Shown here: one piece after another, positions 28,401 through 43,400 of the stretch
Position numbering within the stretch: the stretch's first letter is position 1
Layout of the letters: each line of letters starts with the position of its first letter
Assembly (NCBI RefSeq): GCF_000003605.2
Contig: NW_003137829.1
Span: forward strand, 577,202-632,207
Source: Saccoglossus kowalevskii
Taxonomy: Eukaryota > Hemichordata > Enteropneusta > Harrimaniidae
Reading direction: 5' to 3'
DNA length: 55,006 nucleotides
Translations under genes and position numbers: made by a program
The notes under the pieces: model-generated
The model's input: the letters and a program-made list of their open reading frames with translations, nothing else
What the model was told of the DNA's origin: nothing
Database searches by the model: none

Positions 28401-31400
28401 GTTTGTCCATATCAACACTGGCTTCCGATTCATCGCCGGAACTTTCACTTTCCGTCAAACATTCTCTGTCATCGCCTGCACTGTGCTCAAACTGGCATGG
28501 CTATTTAACTGTTATACCAAACATGTCAAATTCCGTTTTATTTTCATTTTTATATTTGCTAACGCTGGAGTTTTCCATCGGAACAAGTGCTTTGTGAAGA
28601 GTAGATACTGTCCCGGGATACTGCCATCGTATACGTGTGATAACGCAACTGTTCAGAAATGACGTCACAGTTTAGCCCTCTACGGCCAGATCACGCCAAT
28701 GAGAGTAGCGGTTTGCCACCAACTTAATAACCCATTTTTATACCAGTGTTATGAAGCAATAAAATATGCATATGTCCTATTTTTTAAGTACACTCTATCC
28801 AGAGGCATCAGAGAGCATGAATATAACATAAAATTCTACAGTTTTTTCGTAATTCGTACGCAATTTCCAATTTTGTTTCTTAAACACAAATTATCAAATA
28901 TATTATAAAAGTGTAAATATAATTAGGAATTTGCTTTATCTGTAAAGGGTTAAAACTTATTGTTTCTGTAAATGAAACTTTCATTTTATTTTCTGTATAA
29001 AACGTAAAATGCTTTTTTTATTTCCTGTAACCTGTACCAGCTATCTCCACAATTGAAAATAAAAATCGGAGAAAAAATATCGGTAGTTACAGCTGTTACC
29101 GCTTTAGTGTCCACAGTGGTCAACCGGACCACATGCACCATTATGTCATTATGAAGGGAAGATGGTCATATAGTTTTGTCGGAAATGTAGTCGAAAAACT
29201 GAATATACGTTCAGCGGGGTAGTTTGAGCAGGATAAAATCGACAATGTAGTATATTAGTCGTTTGTATTTCAGTTACACGAATCACGTTCACCAAAAACG
29301 GACATGTGAGTACACGGTGATTTTCTAAATGAATGACTCAAAGAGAGCTTGTTATTTAAACGATTCGTAAATATGTGGAGAAATATTGGTTATGAGTCAG
29401 TTATTGCACTACTCAGATACTGTCTGATAAAAGGGGTGTACGTGATACCGTTTATGTCATGAGAACGCCGCGTTCGGCATTATATTATGAATTAACGCCA
29501 TACCAAAAATAAATGATTTGTCATATACGTAAAATTAATATGAATTCATTATTGTTAAAACATTTTTAGTAATTGACATTTTATTTAGTTATTTTCCAGT
29601 GCGGTCTGAGAATTTCTATTAGTTAGTAATAGGTTAATTTAAACTCCGTCTTAGAAGCAGAAAGGTTTTCGATCATTGGATGGCTATTGCATATTGGCGA
29701 GGCGAGGTCCGAATAAATGAACTCATGACATTGAACTCAGAATTGTAATCTGCACAGAAATTGTAAGCCATTGCAACAAATACATTCATAAATCGCGCCC
29801 TTCAGTGACGAAAATCTTCTTTGACGAAAATGGGTTACAAATTGCTTCTATTGGTAGTCTTTCATCAATTAAGATTATGTTTTTTTATCACTGTATTCTA
29901 TACGAAGAACGACTACACAACTAATCACAGTACAGTAGTCGATTTCAACGACATATATTGCACTCACCCATAACGTCATTTTGACGTCACAGAAGCGTCC
30001 TATCATTTATAGAAGGCACAATTTATAGAATTTGCATATCGGCAAGACTATACGTGTTAGTGCGTTATATATTGTGAAACATCTTTGACCATATCAGAGC
30101 CCCAAGGCAGGAACATTATGATAAATGCGTGAGCTAGATTACTTTAGGTTTACTCTTGATGTCGAGAAAATATTTGTCCATTTGTTAGGCCAATTGAAAC
30201 ACCGGATCGAGAACATTTCAGAAGGGATGAACCATTAGGTACTAGGTCGATGGAAAAAATACACAGGGAAGAATTATGAAAAAATAAGAATAGAAACAGA
30301 AACAGAAATATAAATATAAATATAAATAGAGCAATAAAATATACAGCGAATTCATCATTGAATAAAATAGCACGAATATATTTTTGCCAAGTTTTTCTGC
30401 CATCACCCCAAAGTTTCTAATGGTTCATCCCTAACTGTACGTCACATCATGTTTGATGTTCGCATTAATTACCTACCTCCAAATTTACGGTGTCTAATGT
30501 GAAAAAAAAACTAGCATTGTGTCTGTATATAATGAGACACCTGATGCTGATGCTACATACCTTACGAATATCATTTCAACACGTTTCCGTTTCTAACATA
30601 TTGTTATTTATACGAGAGGCGACTGACATACACTTTGTTTCCTTGGACGGTTCTTTCACATAGATGTACATTCTGTTTTTGTTTGTTTTTTAAACCAGGT
30701 TCAAATTGAATAGCGTTGAATAGCCAACGATCAAATAATAGGCAACTTTTTACTCGACGTAAAATGATTAATTTCAGTGATGTACGCTCAAAGTATAGGT
30801 AAAACCCAAGGTTTTAGAAATAGACATTGGTGAACAATCAAATAATTGTAATGAACACCCGTGTACAGTGTATACGGCCAGGCCGAATCGTTTAAAATTT
30901 AGCACTTCGTAACTTGTTACTACAAAAAATTCACCGATTAGCGACAAATGCTAAAGCGTCGCTGCATCTATTTCATGTGTACAAAATTTACTTTTTATTT
31001 TATTTATTCACACATGGAATTGTAGACATTCTGAAAATGCAACCCCATTGTCAATACGTGGGGGGGGGGTCTGCGGAAAATCATTAATACTCATTTGTTT
31101 GGAAGGCCAGTATACTCTGATATGATACGTCACATTTTCAATTTACGTCTGACACTACACGAATACAATCACAATATATTTAAAGGATGGTGGTCGTGGC
31201 GCAGCGCGTGTTCGAATTTAATGTAAACAATGTATTTTACACGCGTCGTTATACACGCGTTAAATGCTCCTTTATCGTAGATGGCGATATCATTTATTTA
31301 TGCTGTGGGTGGCATAAAGATGATTATGATTATAGTTTTTCTGCGATACCTATGTACAGTGCAAGTGCACAGTTAACGCATACACGCACGCTTAAGTTGA

Positions 31401-34400
31401 GGAACGAACATGCTTCATGTCTGGAGAGGAAAACTGTGATACCGAAGACTCGGAGCCCCAACTGATTATAACTTAGCCACTGATTATATGTCTTACATAG
31501 TTTAATGAATGAGTGGATGAATGGATGGATGGATGGATGGATGGGCGGATGAATGAATATAAGTTTATAGAGTTGGTGTTCCTTTTTATTCCATGTAACC
31601 ATGTCGAGTGTATGTGTGTATTCAAGACTGCAATACCACCTGATTCGCATACTTGATCTTTGTTATTGGAACACACGTAATATATCTATTGTGTATGGGA
31701 TAAAATTGAATGGATATTATCCATTGATTGACTTTCCGAACAATTAATAATTAGTAAATACATTAATTACCTCGTTCAGTATTAATTTAGGTGCGTAGAA
31801 TGCGCATATTTAGTCTGCGATTAGGTTGATCATTCCACTTTTTAATTTACATTGAAAAACGCACAATACTATTTACTATCATGATGTACGTAGTGTTAAC
31901 GTGCCAGTTTGAATCGATAAATACAATAACAAAAAATAACCAGACTTGATAGTATAGTTTCAACTTTCCTTATTTGCAGTTTGTGGGTTAGATATTGCTG
32001 TGATTGAATGGTAAATTTATTAAACACCACTAGTCATGCCCTTTGATTGATGCAAATGTCTGTAAAGTTAGAAAAAAGATACACCTTGATTTTGATGTCT
32101 TTACCATCACCTTTATCTTCATCTTGGCTGTACTCGTGAAATTTCAATATGATTTGTGCGGTAACTGCGTTTGATATATATCAATTAAAGGTTGACCGTA
32201 AGGTTTGTGAATACACATTGTCGAGCTTCATTGTTATCTCTATAATATGACATGGACTAAGAAAATATTCGATTCATGCTATGTACTTGAATTCTAACAA
32301 AGTTGTAGTTTTTCACAAAATAATTGGCATTTCTCGAAAATGCGCTGGTACTTATTCAAAATTGACAAGTCCACACTGTCGAGTATTGCGCTTATAAGCA
32401 ATGCAATATCGGCAAAGGTTCCAGTATACAACATTGGCTGACAAACCCATGTATAACGATGACTTCCGTGGTGTCCAAATTGATTCTCATTCTCGTTATA
32501 TATCTTGAGTGTGGAGTGGAGTGCACAAGCAGTAAGTATGAATCAGTTCTGTATGAATTCATTTGAAAAATACAGATTACGTACATGGTGAACTAAATTC
32601 GATAACTGAATGTTTGTGCGCACAGTTCGGCAAACAACATGTGATCAACGTATGTGAAGTGCTTCTCTTTAAAACATTGTATAAGAATACGTGTACAAAA
32701 TATTGGAAACAAAGTGTTGTGTATGTACAGTTCAAATGATAAACCGTTACATTTTTTCAAGAGAATTCTTCTTCAGCGTGTACGTAAATGATGTCTAATT
32801 GAACAACATTTTGATAACCACACAAATTTGAATTAGTTGGAAGTACAAAAATGTCGTTTTATTCAATAATTGACAAATTATTTCATACAGTAAAATAATG
32901 CTGTGTTAAAAAGTAAATTACGTAATTTGTTTGCTCTAGTGAATTCATGGTATTCTTTTTGAATGTACATTGAATACACATATGCATTATTCTAACAGAG
33001 TACGAAGTTGGAGTGACCGAAAACATACCCGGCGTAATCCCGCGCCTGTGTCTTTCACTTGGAGAACTATCATGTACGGAAAATGGTGATACTTTTGAAT
33101 CAGCTGTTTATGAATATGAAGGAATTCCGTGCTACCCTCCTGGGGTTGTTTCGACGTGCGAAGAAAGGCTAAATGTAGCCAACGAGGTAGGACCAGATTT
33201 TTGTTCAGTACTATAGCCTACACCAATGAACACCAGAATCTGGGGTGAGCGGGGCTTCATTGAGGATCCTGTTTATCTCATTGTCGAGATAAAATGGTAG
33301 TATAGAGAGATCGGTAAATGTACTACATTTAAAAACCTACGAGGTCGTCTGGTCAAAAGAAAATTCGATCAATAGTGTCCTTGACAATAAACAAATCATC
33401 AAAACACCGTCCTCCCCAAAGCCTCGTCGCAACACACGTGCTGCTAGAGCAAGTGGTAGCACATCATTACTATCGAAGAGCATCATTTGCTGTTATCGAA
33501 ATGACCGTAGATGATGATTGAGCAATGATGCTGTCAGCAGCGGCGAAGTTAGGCCTAATTACCGTGGAAATTTGTGCATTACATAGACTTATTTGGTTTT
33601 CAAATGTCGGGAATCAGACAAGACTTGTTTGCACTCTTAGAGAGGTGTCTGGATCATGTAAATATAACATCAAATTGTCGGGAAACAATCAAATGGCAGG
33701 TATAGGCAATGGGATGTGCTAGGCTATGGAGTTGCAATCGGGGTAGACAACAATAAACTGGTAGATAAGCCCTGCAGCAACTCGACACTAAATAATGCAA
33801 ATCAAAATCACAAAGTCTGACTAATTGACTGAGTGATTGACTCAAACAGTTGGTGACGTAGTTGGGACAAGTTTAATACATGGTCTCTGATTTATCGCTA
33901 ACACTGCAGTGTGAAGCTGTGTGTAATCCAAGTGCTGCAAACTGGAGATAGGTGCTCGTTTTCACTTGTCACCATTTGGATCCCAAACGTCTTTCGACCA
34001 CAACTTGCAGATACCGCAGGTACACGCCATTATCTCACTCTCCTACCGAAAGCCATGTAGATATTATAAGATGCCCGAATGACTGTTGTTTGGACCATTT
34101 AAAAACTATTCACTGTTCAATATAACTATTCACGGTTACAAACCCTGTAGTCTCGTCATGCCTTTGGACCGGAGTTTGTCAAACTAATAGCATGTTCAGC
34201 TTGTATGACTTGCATTCTTGATGTTGAACAATTTCTCATTCTTTTTCCCAATCAATGTCTAAATATTTGTTGTCAGCACCACTTAATGCCACTGTTCAAA
34301 ACCATCCTTGAGAAAAGGATAATTAGTAAACAAATGTTTTTTAGTTTCGTCCAAACTATTAAACTTGGGGTTTTCCCGGGAACGACTAGCCTTGATATTC

Positions 34401-37400
34401 AAGTTTTCATGCACATATCACGAGCTCTTACAGAGTAAGCTTTAGATTGTGGTCATTATGTTGTTTGTCCGGCGTAGATCTCCAGCATATAATAAAAACG
34501 ATATTAATATTACGAATGAAATATAGTGGATACCAATCCAATAACTTGGCATCATCGTGCACATTGGGATTAGTATATACATGTACCGATTGCAGAATCG
34601 GAATTTGAATGATGCCAATGAATCAAAGTGTATGTGTTCCTATCAAGTCGTCTCGCCCAATGTGAAGTATTTGGTGGTCTGTACCACTTGGAATTTTGTA
34701 CTTGTAGCAACCATGAGTTACCACATATAATACAGTGACTTGATTCGTTATGTGGTGCAAATATCTTTGTCAACCGACCAACAAACAAACACAACGCTAA
34801 TAAATATTATATTACGTGCAATGTTTCTTAAATTAATAAATTACATTAATGCTTTATATACTATTGTTTATTGTAGAGTAACTTTTGCTGCAAGATAAGG
34901 TTGTGCATTGAATTATTTTATTAGGTATGGAAAGGAACTGCACCATTTTGTCATCCGAGTGAAACAGCCTGTGAGGATGCCTCCATGGATGAAGTGTTGA
35001 CATCTCGATGCGACGGTCGAGATGGCACATGCTGTTGGACAGGACTTCCAGAGAGAAGACTTTGCTATCCGAGAGATGGGGAGGACCCAGTAGACGTACC
35101 GCATATCAACACGGGTAAGGACTCTTATATTATAGTTTTGTTTTACTTATTATTGTATTTTACTGAGTATTATATTATTTGGGATCAAGAGAGCTATAGC
35201 TTGCAATTGTTTTAGTGTATACCTACTGAGTGATTGGCTTGCTAATCAGTAGATAGATCAATTGTCAAACATGGCTAAATGTAAAAAATACTTTATCTTG
35301 TAGGTTTGGAATGCGCTATGTGTGATGTGTTTGGGTTTATCTGTGACGTAACTACTGAATTGGAACCTGATCAGCTGTTTCTAGATGGCGATCACGCTCG
35401 ATGTTTGCCCCCGTCCCCAGTTCGACTGAAAGACAGACATTCCCATCACCTCAGTGTAATTAGTTACAACGTCTACGAAATACCATATCCTGTCGGACAG
35501 TTTGGCCAGAGAGAACGGGTGTGTCGTATCCCTAATCGTCTATTCGAAGAACATCCGGAAGTCGATGTGATAATATTCCAAGAAGTGTTTCTAGGTGGTT
35601 GTGGGTACGAATTTGGCGTTTCTCTCAGGGATCTATTGGCCGCAAACGGTTTTCTGTACACTACTGCAACTGTTGGAGACCCACCAGAATTGTATTTAAG
35701 ACCCTACAATGGTGGTATTTTCATCGCATCAAAATGGCAAATCCTTTCTGAAAACTCGACAGTTTTTTCCCCTGTTGGCCCTTCCGATGATATATATCTA
35801 GCGAAGGGAGTAGCATACGCTACAATTGAAAAATCTTTCCAGGGCAGAAGCAAAGTGTATCACATATTCGGTACTCATTTGCAGTATACACCCTTAGGAG
35901 AGGCTCACACAATGTTTGATGTAATGAGAGTATTGCAAGTACAGGAGATGGCACAGTTTATTGTCGAGCAGAATATTCCTAAAAGCGAGCCAGTAATCGT
36001 AGGTGGTGATTTCAACGCTGATACTTATAATAATATGTATCATGAACATCGTGATGAAATATTCGAAATACTTGGTGCCAGGATGCCTAATATTATTGGT
36101 AATTGGTATACCACATATGATTCTGATTTGATTCCTGGGATATTTGTGGGTGCCGAACGTGAATGGATCGACTATGTCTTAACATTAAAAGATCACCAGC
36201 AGCCATCTTCTTCAAATCTTAGATCATTTCGCTTGGTAACCCACGATTATGACCGTATACTGTATTGTTACCCCGATACGGTCTATACTGATTTCATATT
36301 CCCTCCAATCACAGAGTCCGAAAATTGTATATCTGCTATCGACCTATCTGACCATTTTCCTGTAATAGGAACCTTCATATTTCCTAATTAAACACACACG
36401 TATTGTAGTTTTATCTATATAACATGTACGTACGTGCGTGAGTGGATTGACTACAAACTAACTTCAAGTTTTGATTCATTATGCTTAGTGTCCCACTGTT
36501 ATGATTCTAGTGTATTGTTCATTGGTGTGATCTACATTCCCTAAATTCATACTATGTATATATTTTGTGTGCACGATCCATCTGATCATTTTTAGTGGTA
36601 GGAATCTTCATCTTTCAATTATATCTACTTAACACTTACATGACTCATTTTCCTATGCGTGTAACTAGAACACACTGTTAAATGTAAATCTTACTGAGCT
36701 ATATATTGTATGTACTCTATATAGAAAATAATAATAAATATAATAATAAATGCATATTGTATATGTCCTCTGTGCTGGTGTTAATGTGATAGAAATGATT
36801 CTCTGTTATCAACCTAATGTATTGGACAATGTCGCCTACGACATATAACATTACGTCTAATTGTCTTCAAGTAAATTCCAACATAAGACACATTTGCCTT
36901 ACTGGGAAAGTCAATCGTCGTTGAAATTAATAAAATACAAACTGCTCAAATCCAACGTAAGGAGCAGCTCCGTCGCCTCCTCCATTTTATAATGATGCCA
37001 TCAGGTAGCAAAGAGACTTCCATGTAAACTCCTTAGGATTAAATGGTATTGAACGTATCTGCATACTGATTTACATTGCAGATGCAATTCTGTGTTGGTG
37101 TCTATATCGGAGACTAACTTACCTTTTTATCAAAGAATGGTTTGTATAATGTGCATTGGAAACACCGAGACAGTGCGTGTTAACAGGTATAACAGTTTTG
37201 TTCCGAGTCGAGTAAAATGCCCTCTTTCACACTTTCGGGTGAATGTTCCAGACTTATACGACGAAAAAAAACAATAAAATTCAAATATTCAGAAATCAGT
37301 TTCATTGCTCGTTCATAGCGCTGAACATAAAAACAGGTAAATTCACATAAACATAAAAAAGAGAACGTCCATCGGAATCCGTAGTAGCTACGACGTTAGA

Positions 37401-40400
37401 GGTCGTGTGTTTGGATTTCTCAGTTAGAACCATTGGCGAATATTGATAAAGAACCATATGTTGTAACTGGTAGCTAACACAGTGTCGGTTCACGGAAATA
37501 AGACTAATGATTGAACAAAAGGTCGCGTGGCCAAAAGCGGAGTGAGTCTCTATACAATACTAATATACAAGGGAATGATTAATAAATCCTTGATTTAGTT
37601 GTGAATGTTGGAATGAGTAGAACTTATTACTTTCGACAATATCTTAACGGTCTATTATGTTACCATTTATATACTAAAAGCACGTTCTCTTTCGTGTTAA
37701 CACACCTTGTCAGATTGTAGAGGGCGTGCTAGCGACACGGGTATAACTCCCGATAGTCCACCATTAACAGAATCAATTTTATTATTGTTATCAATATGCT
37801 GATTTTCTTTAATATATCATACTCCTCATTCTATCCAATTTTTGTTTTGAACCAGATGGAATTACATTCATATACATGTGACGTTGCATTTATATTGAGT
37901 CTCAAACAATCAGTCAATTAATAACGTTAGCAAACAAAATTGTGAATTCAAGCAACATTGTCCCACACATCTACGTGAGCGAGGTGATTTAAATCATTCG
38001 CTCATTGTGATACATTTTTAAACGACTTCTCTGCATCAGATCAATATCACATTTCTGGAAAAACTTGGGTTATAGCATCCGAGGCTGGTTTATTAGCATT
38101 ATTTGCATTTATATTTGTGAAAACTCCACACCAAGTCACAGTCCGACGGCTTTACATTCACCTCGATCACGAACAAATTAGCCGAGTATTAGTCTTACCA
38201 AAGCAGATGGAGGAAAATGTTGTAAACTGAAATACAATTTGTTTGCACAACCTATTGGCAAATTATTTTTGTTTCAAAAAAAGTGTTGTTGTGTCGAAAG
38301 TGTTGGTAGAATCTTGGTTGATGACGAACGCAAACCCGAATGGTATTTCAACGTCTTTTTGAAAAACATATAATTAGGATGCGAATGGTGAGTTCAATTA
38401 TCCTTGACAGGAAATAAAATGTAAGTTAGCAGCGATCTGAATTAATAACTTCTATTTAACAACTACCTGTAATACATTTGTACTCTAATCGTTATTCTAT
38501 TAATGCTTCAATATGTATCTGTGATAAAGTTTGCTGCTATCTGTTACTAGTATCTTGTTATTATTTTGTTTCCACAGATGGTCACGTACACATAGACATA
38601 CATGTTGATTTTAATACTATGTTCATATTTACCTGGTCTATGTTAGCATATATATGTCACATTATTTAAATAAAATGTTTCTAGTTGAACATTCAATAGT
38701 TAAAACATAAGTGTCAAATGAGTGTGGCTTTGGTAACTGTGTGCTATAAACATTGGTTGCATTCAAACGTATTTATTCCCCTTTCGGTTTCGTGTTTGGT
38801 TACTACCTTATACTAAAATATGTTTTGATATTTAGATTACAAACAAATTCTCACTTCCGGTCCGGTTAGAGGTAAAATACACCACGAATATTCACTTTTG
38901 AGATAATTTTTTGTATGTGTTGGCTTTTGGATATCCAAGCTTTGTCGTCCTGTACTTCGTTTAGTAATTCGAACTTCCCAGTTTGCGTAAAAAGGGCGAG
39001 TTTCGCGATTTCGACATCGAAAATTTGCTGAGGGACGGCCGCTTTGGTATGGCTCTGTAACTTGCAGCACATGAACCTAAAAACCTTAGGTAATAAAACA
39101 AAAATGGCGTAGTACTTAAGTCCAAAAAGTACGTTCAAGGTCTGCATTTTTTCGTAGCATAAAAACGATTTGCTCCCTCGCTTATTGTGACACCCTCAAA
39201 TCAACGGATTTTCATTCCCCTCAAGCATCAAAATGGTATGTGCCTCCATTTTACGCCACGACTCGAAACAGTCTTTTTTGCCTGACGTGTTCATTTGCCT
39301 TCAATAACGTTTCAGTGGCTGTCGCTGTCGTACGCTGAGTCTTGCCGATAACATTTTGGTTCAAATTCACGTACCTATCGTCGAGAAAACTCACATTTTC
39401 AACTAAGGCTAATTTGCATAACACTGTTTTTGCCCTTGGTCGTCATATTGGACACCGCATACAACTAGTTAGTAGGGAAATTCACTCACATTAAATTGCG
39501 TTCGCCGTGATAAGCAAAAATGTATTTCCACTAAAATACGTTCAAGATCTGCACTTTCTCATAGCATAAACATGGGTTTTACCCTAGCTTACTAAAATTA
39601 AAATATGATTGGGGTCGCAGTCACCGTAGCTGCATGTCGCCGCGGTAAGTAGTCTCTCACCTCTTGGATATAATTGTCGTCCAAATAATTCACGTCCAAA
39701 ATGTTGGTTCCCTGGCGCCTCTAATAAATAAACTACACTACCGCTGGGCTGAATCAATGATATATCACCCCAAAATGGATGAATGGGCGAAAATAGTTTC
39801 TTTTTTTATTACCCCCGACATTTTTCGCTCGGAAAGCCATTCACGCCAAATTTCGATTACCCGGGCGCCTCTAANNNNNNNNNNNNNNNNNNNNNNNNNN
39901 NNNNNNNNNNNNNNNNNNNNNNNNGTGTGACTGTTTAGTTTTGACATCTAGTTAGGCTATGATGTACTAGTAGTTTGTAATGTTCACCACGCGTTCGTTA
40001 CTAACACGTGTAACGTGAAAATTAATAGTATCTTCATTGGCTTTTTAAGCCGTTAATAATACAGTAAAAGCATGTCATTAAATGTGACTGGTTGTTTGTT
40101 TGGTTAATTAAATTGTGGTTAACTTTAGATGATGTTTATAATTTCAGCCAGGGACAGGTGTTTTTATCGATGACGATGACCACTCTGAGCTCTATAAAGA
40201 TTCTAAAATTGACTATGTTGATACCTGGAAGGTATGTACAAATATGATAAGCCTTCAGAGATAATAAAGTAAACGTTTCTGCAAAAATTGAACTAGTTAC
40301 AGGACACCAAACTTATGATTAAAGTATAAAAGCAGGTTCGCGAAAAACGTGTTTATTTTTCATAATCAGTCTTGTTTTCAGACTGATTAGCATTTAGTAG

Positions 40401-43400
40401 CTCTTTCGAAGCTCATTTCCACTGGACCAAAACCAGGAGAACTAAACTTCTTTACCGACTGTAACGAAACGAAACACGCCCATTTGAAATCATTTTAACG
40501 CGAATATTTGCTATTGGTGTCCACGAACCTTACATTTAATGTTATAATAAACACAACATTTTAATCCTCATGGTATTAATTATTTCAGACATTTGAACAG
40601 TTCGTCGACGAAGGAATATGCAAGAATATTGGTGTGTCCAATTTCAACATCAAACAGCTGGAGAGATTGAGATCAGTTGCCAGACATCCTATCGCCGTGA
40701 ACCAGGTGTGGTTACAGTCAGATAATAACCAGGTGTAGTAACAATAAGTAGGCGAAAGTAATTTTATTAATACAATAGTGTTGTTTGTGATGTGTTTCAT
40801 TATCTAGGTGGAGTTACATCCATACTTGCCGCAGAAAAAACTGGTTGATTACTGCAAATCACATAATATTGCATTAACTGCGTACAGTCCATTCTGTGCC
40901 CCTGGTAGAGGCTGGTAAGATACAATATATACTAGTATACCTGTATCTATCTGTCTTATCTAACTACTCCGCACACACAAGTATTTATTATTGATACATG
41001 ATTTGATCGCCATAATTAAGGTAGAGATGCAGGTTTGTGGGCACTTGGAAGTGAAATTTTTTTTTTTAGCTTTTTATTATTCAAACAGTCATGGATGTAG
41101 ACTGTTAAAATTTTGTAGAATTTTGAATAGTGGAACATACTCAAAAGATTTTAAAATATAGATAACAGGTGCAAACATTCTCTCTTTTGAATGCTTAGCA
41201 AGATTTAGCAAGGCTGTATATAAATAATAAAAAAAGAAACATGGTGAAAAAAGTAAAGACAAGATCTTCATATTATGCACTATATTTAAGTTTTTAGAAA
41301 ACAATAATGCATTTAAATTTGGAACTGTTACAGCCATTTTAATTATGAGCATTAGCAAACTTCTTACTGAGTGAATTGTTATGCAAATTAGCAATTATCT
41401 CAGCTTCTTTTTAGTGCACATCCCAGAACTTAAAAAAAAATAGCTCCTAGACGCTTTAACCTTTTATTTTGACATTTTCACAAATGATGGACAATGTTTT
41501 TATCTTCAAAATGCCGTCGGGCATTGTTTTTGGTTGAACAGTGTTACAACAATCGTACAGACAACTAGCCTGGGTGTTAATTTATGCATAAACTTGAATT
41601 AATGAAATTTGAGCTGCCAGCAAAATTGACAACTGGTAGACAGTTTTCAAGACGGCACTTTCTTCATAACAAACATATGTACCCGTAAACCAATTTTGAC
41701 AGGAAACAGAGGCATGGTTTAGAAGCTATTTTTTAAACCACTTTTGATCAAAAAAGCACATTTTAGTGCATATTTCAAACTAAAGTGTCCATAAAAAAAT
41801 ACTTACACAATTTTAAAATTCATACAATAAGCTTTCCGAAAATATCATCATCAAAGGTCATCTTGGTTTCCTAGTTAACTAATTAAAATACCTGTCGGGT
41901 AAACTGCATCTCTACCTTAAAGTGATTACTACCTTATACTAAAATATGTTTGAATAATTAGATTACTAACAAAATCTCACTTCCGTTCCGGTTAGAGGTA
42001 AAATACACCACGAATATTCACTTTTGAGATATTTTTTTTGTATGTGTTGGTTCTTGGATGCTTCTTGGATGCTTCGTCGTCATGTACTTCGTTTAGTAAT
42101 TCCAACTTCCCAGTTTGCGTAAAAAGGGCGAGTTTCGCGATTTCGACATCGAAAATTTCTTTGCTTCATTATTTGCTGAGGGGCGGCCGCTTTGGTATGT
42201 GCTCTGTAACTTGCAGCACATGAACTTAAAAACTTTAGGTAATCAAACAAAAAGGACGTAGTACTAAAGTCCAAAAAGTACATTCAAGGTCGGCATTTGT
42301 TTGTATCATAAAAACGATTTGCTTATTTTGACACCCTCAAATCAACTGATTTCCATTCCCCTCAAGCGTCAAAATGGTATGTGCCACCATTTTACGCCAC
42401 AACTCGAAACAGTCTTTTTTGCCTGAAGTGTTCATTTGCCTTCAATAACGTTTCAGTGGCTGTCGCTGCTGTACTCTGAGTCTTGCCGATAACATTTTGG
42501 TTCAAATTCACGTACCTATCGCCCAGAAAACTCAAATTTTCAACTAAAGCTAAATTTGCATAACACTGTTTTTGCCCTTGGTCGCCGTACTGGACACCGC
42601 ATACAACTAGGGAAGTTAGTAGGGAAATTCACTCGCACTAAATTGCGTTCGCCGTGATAAGCAAAAATGTATTTCTACTAAAATACGTTCAAGATCTGAA
42701 CTTTCTCTTAGCATAAACACGGGTTTTACCCTAGCTTACTAAAATCATGGACGTCTCTAGTACGTCCATGCTAAAATTAAAATATGATCGGAGTCGCAGT
42801 CACCGTAGCTGCATGTCGCCGCGGTAAATAGTCTCTCACCTCTTGGTTATAATTGTCGTCCAAATAATTCACGTTCCAAATTTTGGTTCCCTGGCGCCTC
42901 TAATAAATAAACTACACTACTGCTGGGCTGAGCCAATCACCCCAAAAATGAATGAATGGGCGAAAATAGTTTCTTTTTTTTTACCCCCAACATTTTTCGC
43001 TCGGAAAGCCATTCACGCTAAATTTCGATTACCCGGGCGCCTCTAATAAATAACCTATCTAATCGCTCTGCTGAATCATTGAAAACTTTGTCGTGAAATG
43101 CACGTGCATTAAGTTACGTTCTCGGATTCCCCCAAATTTTTTTTGACCTATGTCACCTATTCCCTCATCAAAGTGAAATACGGCATTACTATTTGTTCCC
43201 CGGGAATCTTCGCTGGTATTTTCGCTCGGAAACACCAGGGGCATAAGACTTGATTTTCAAGGATGCAGGTCATTTGGATCGAACGATTTCTTTTGTTTCA
43301 AGTTCGATGCATGCTCAGAAACATGGCAACGTTGTTATTTTGATGAATATAATAGAATATGCCCTATTCAAATAAAGAATTTTGATATGCCAATCGAACA

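Noticed and set aside
28183-28458. Minus-strand 91-codon frame with acidic stretch and RCSC motif, faintly like proteins with a P2X7-type C-terminal zinc region
   Set aside because: Too few matching cysteines, a stop just upstream and no splice signals. The resemblance is too weak to annotate.
31330-31676. Two minus-strand frames rich in [10 protein letters not shown]
   Set aside because: They are translations of an (ATGG)n microsatellite at about 31519-31542.
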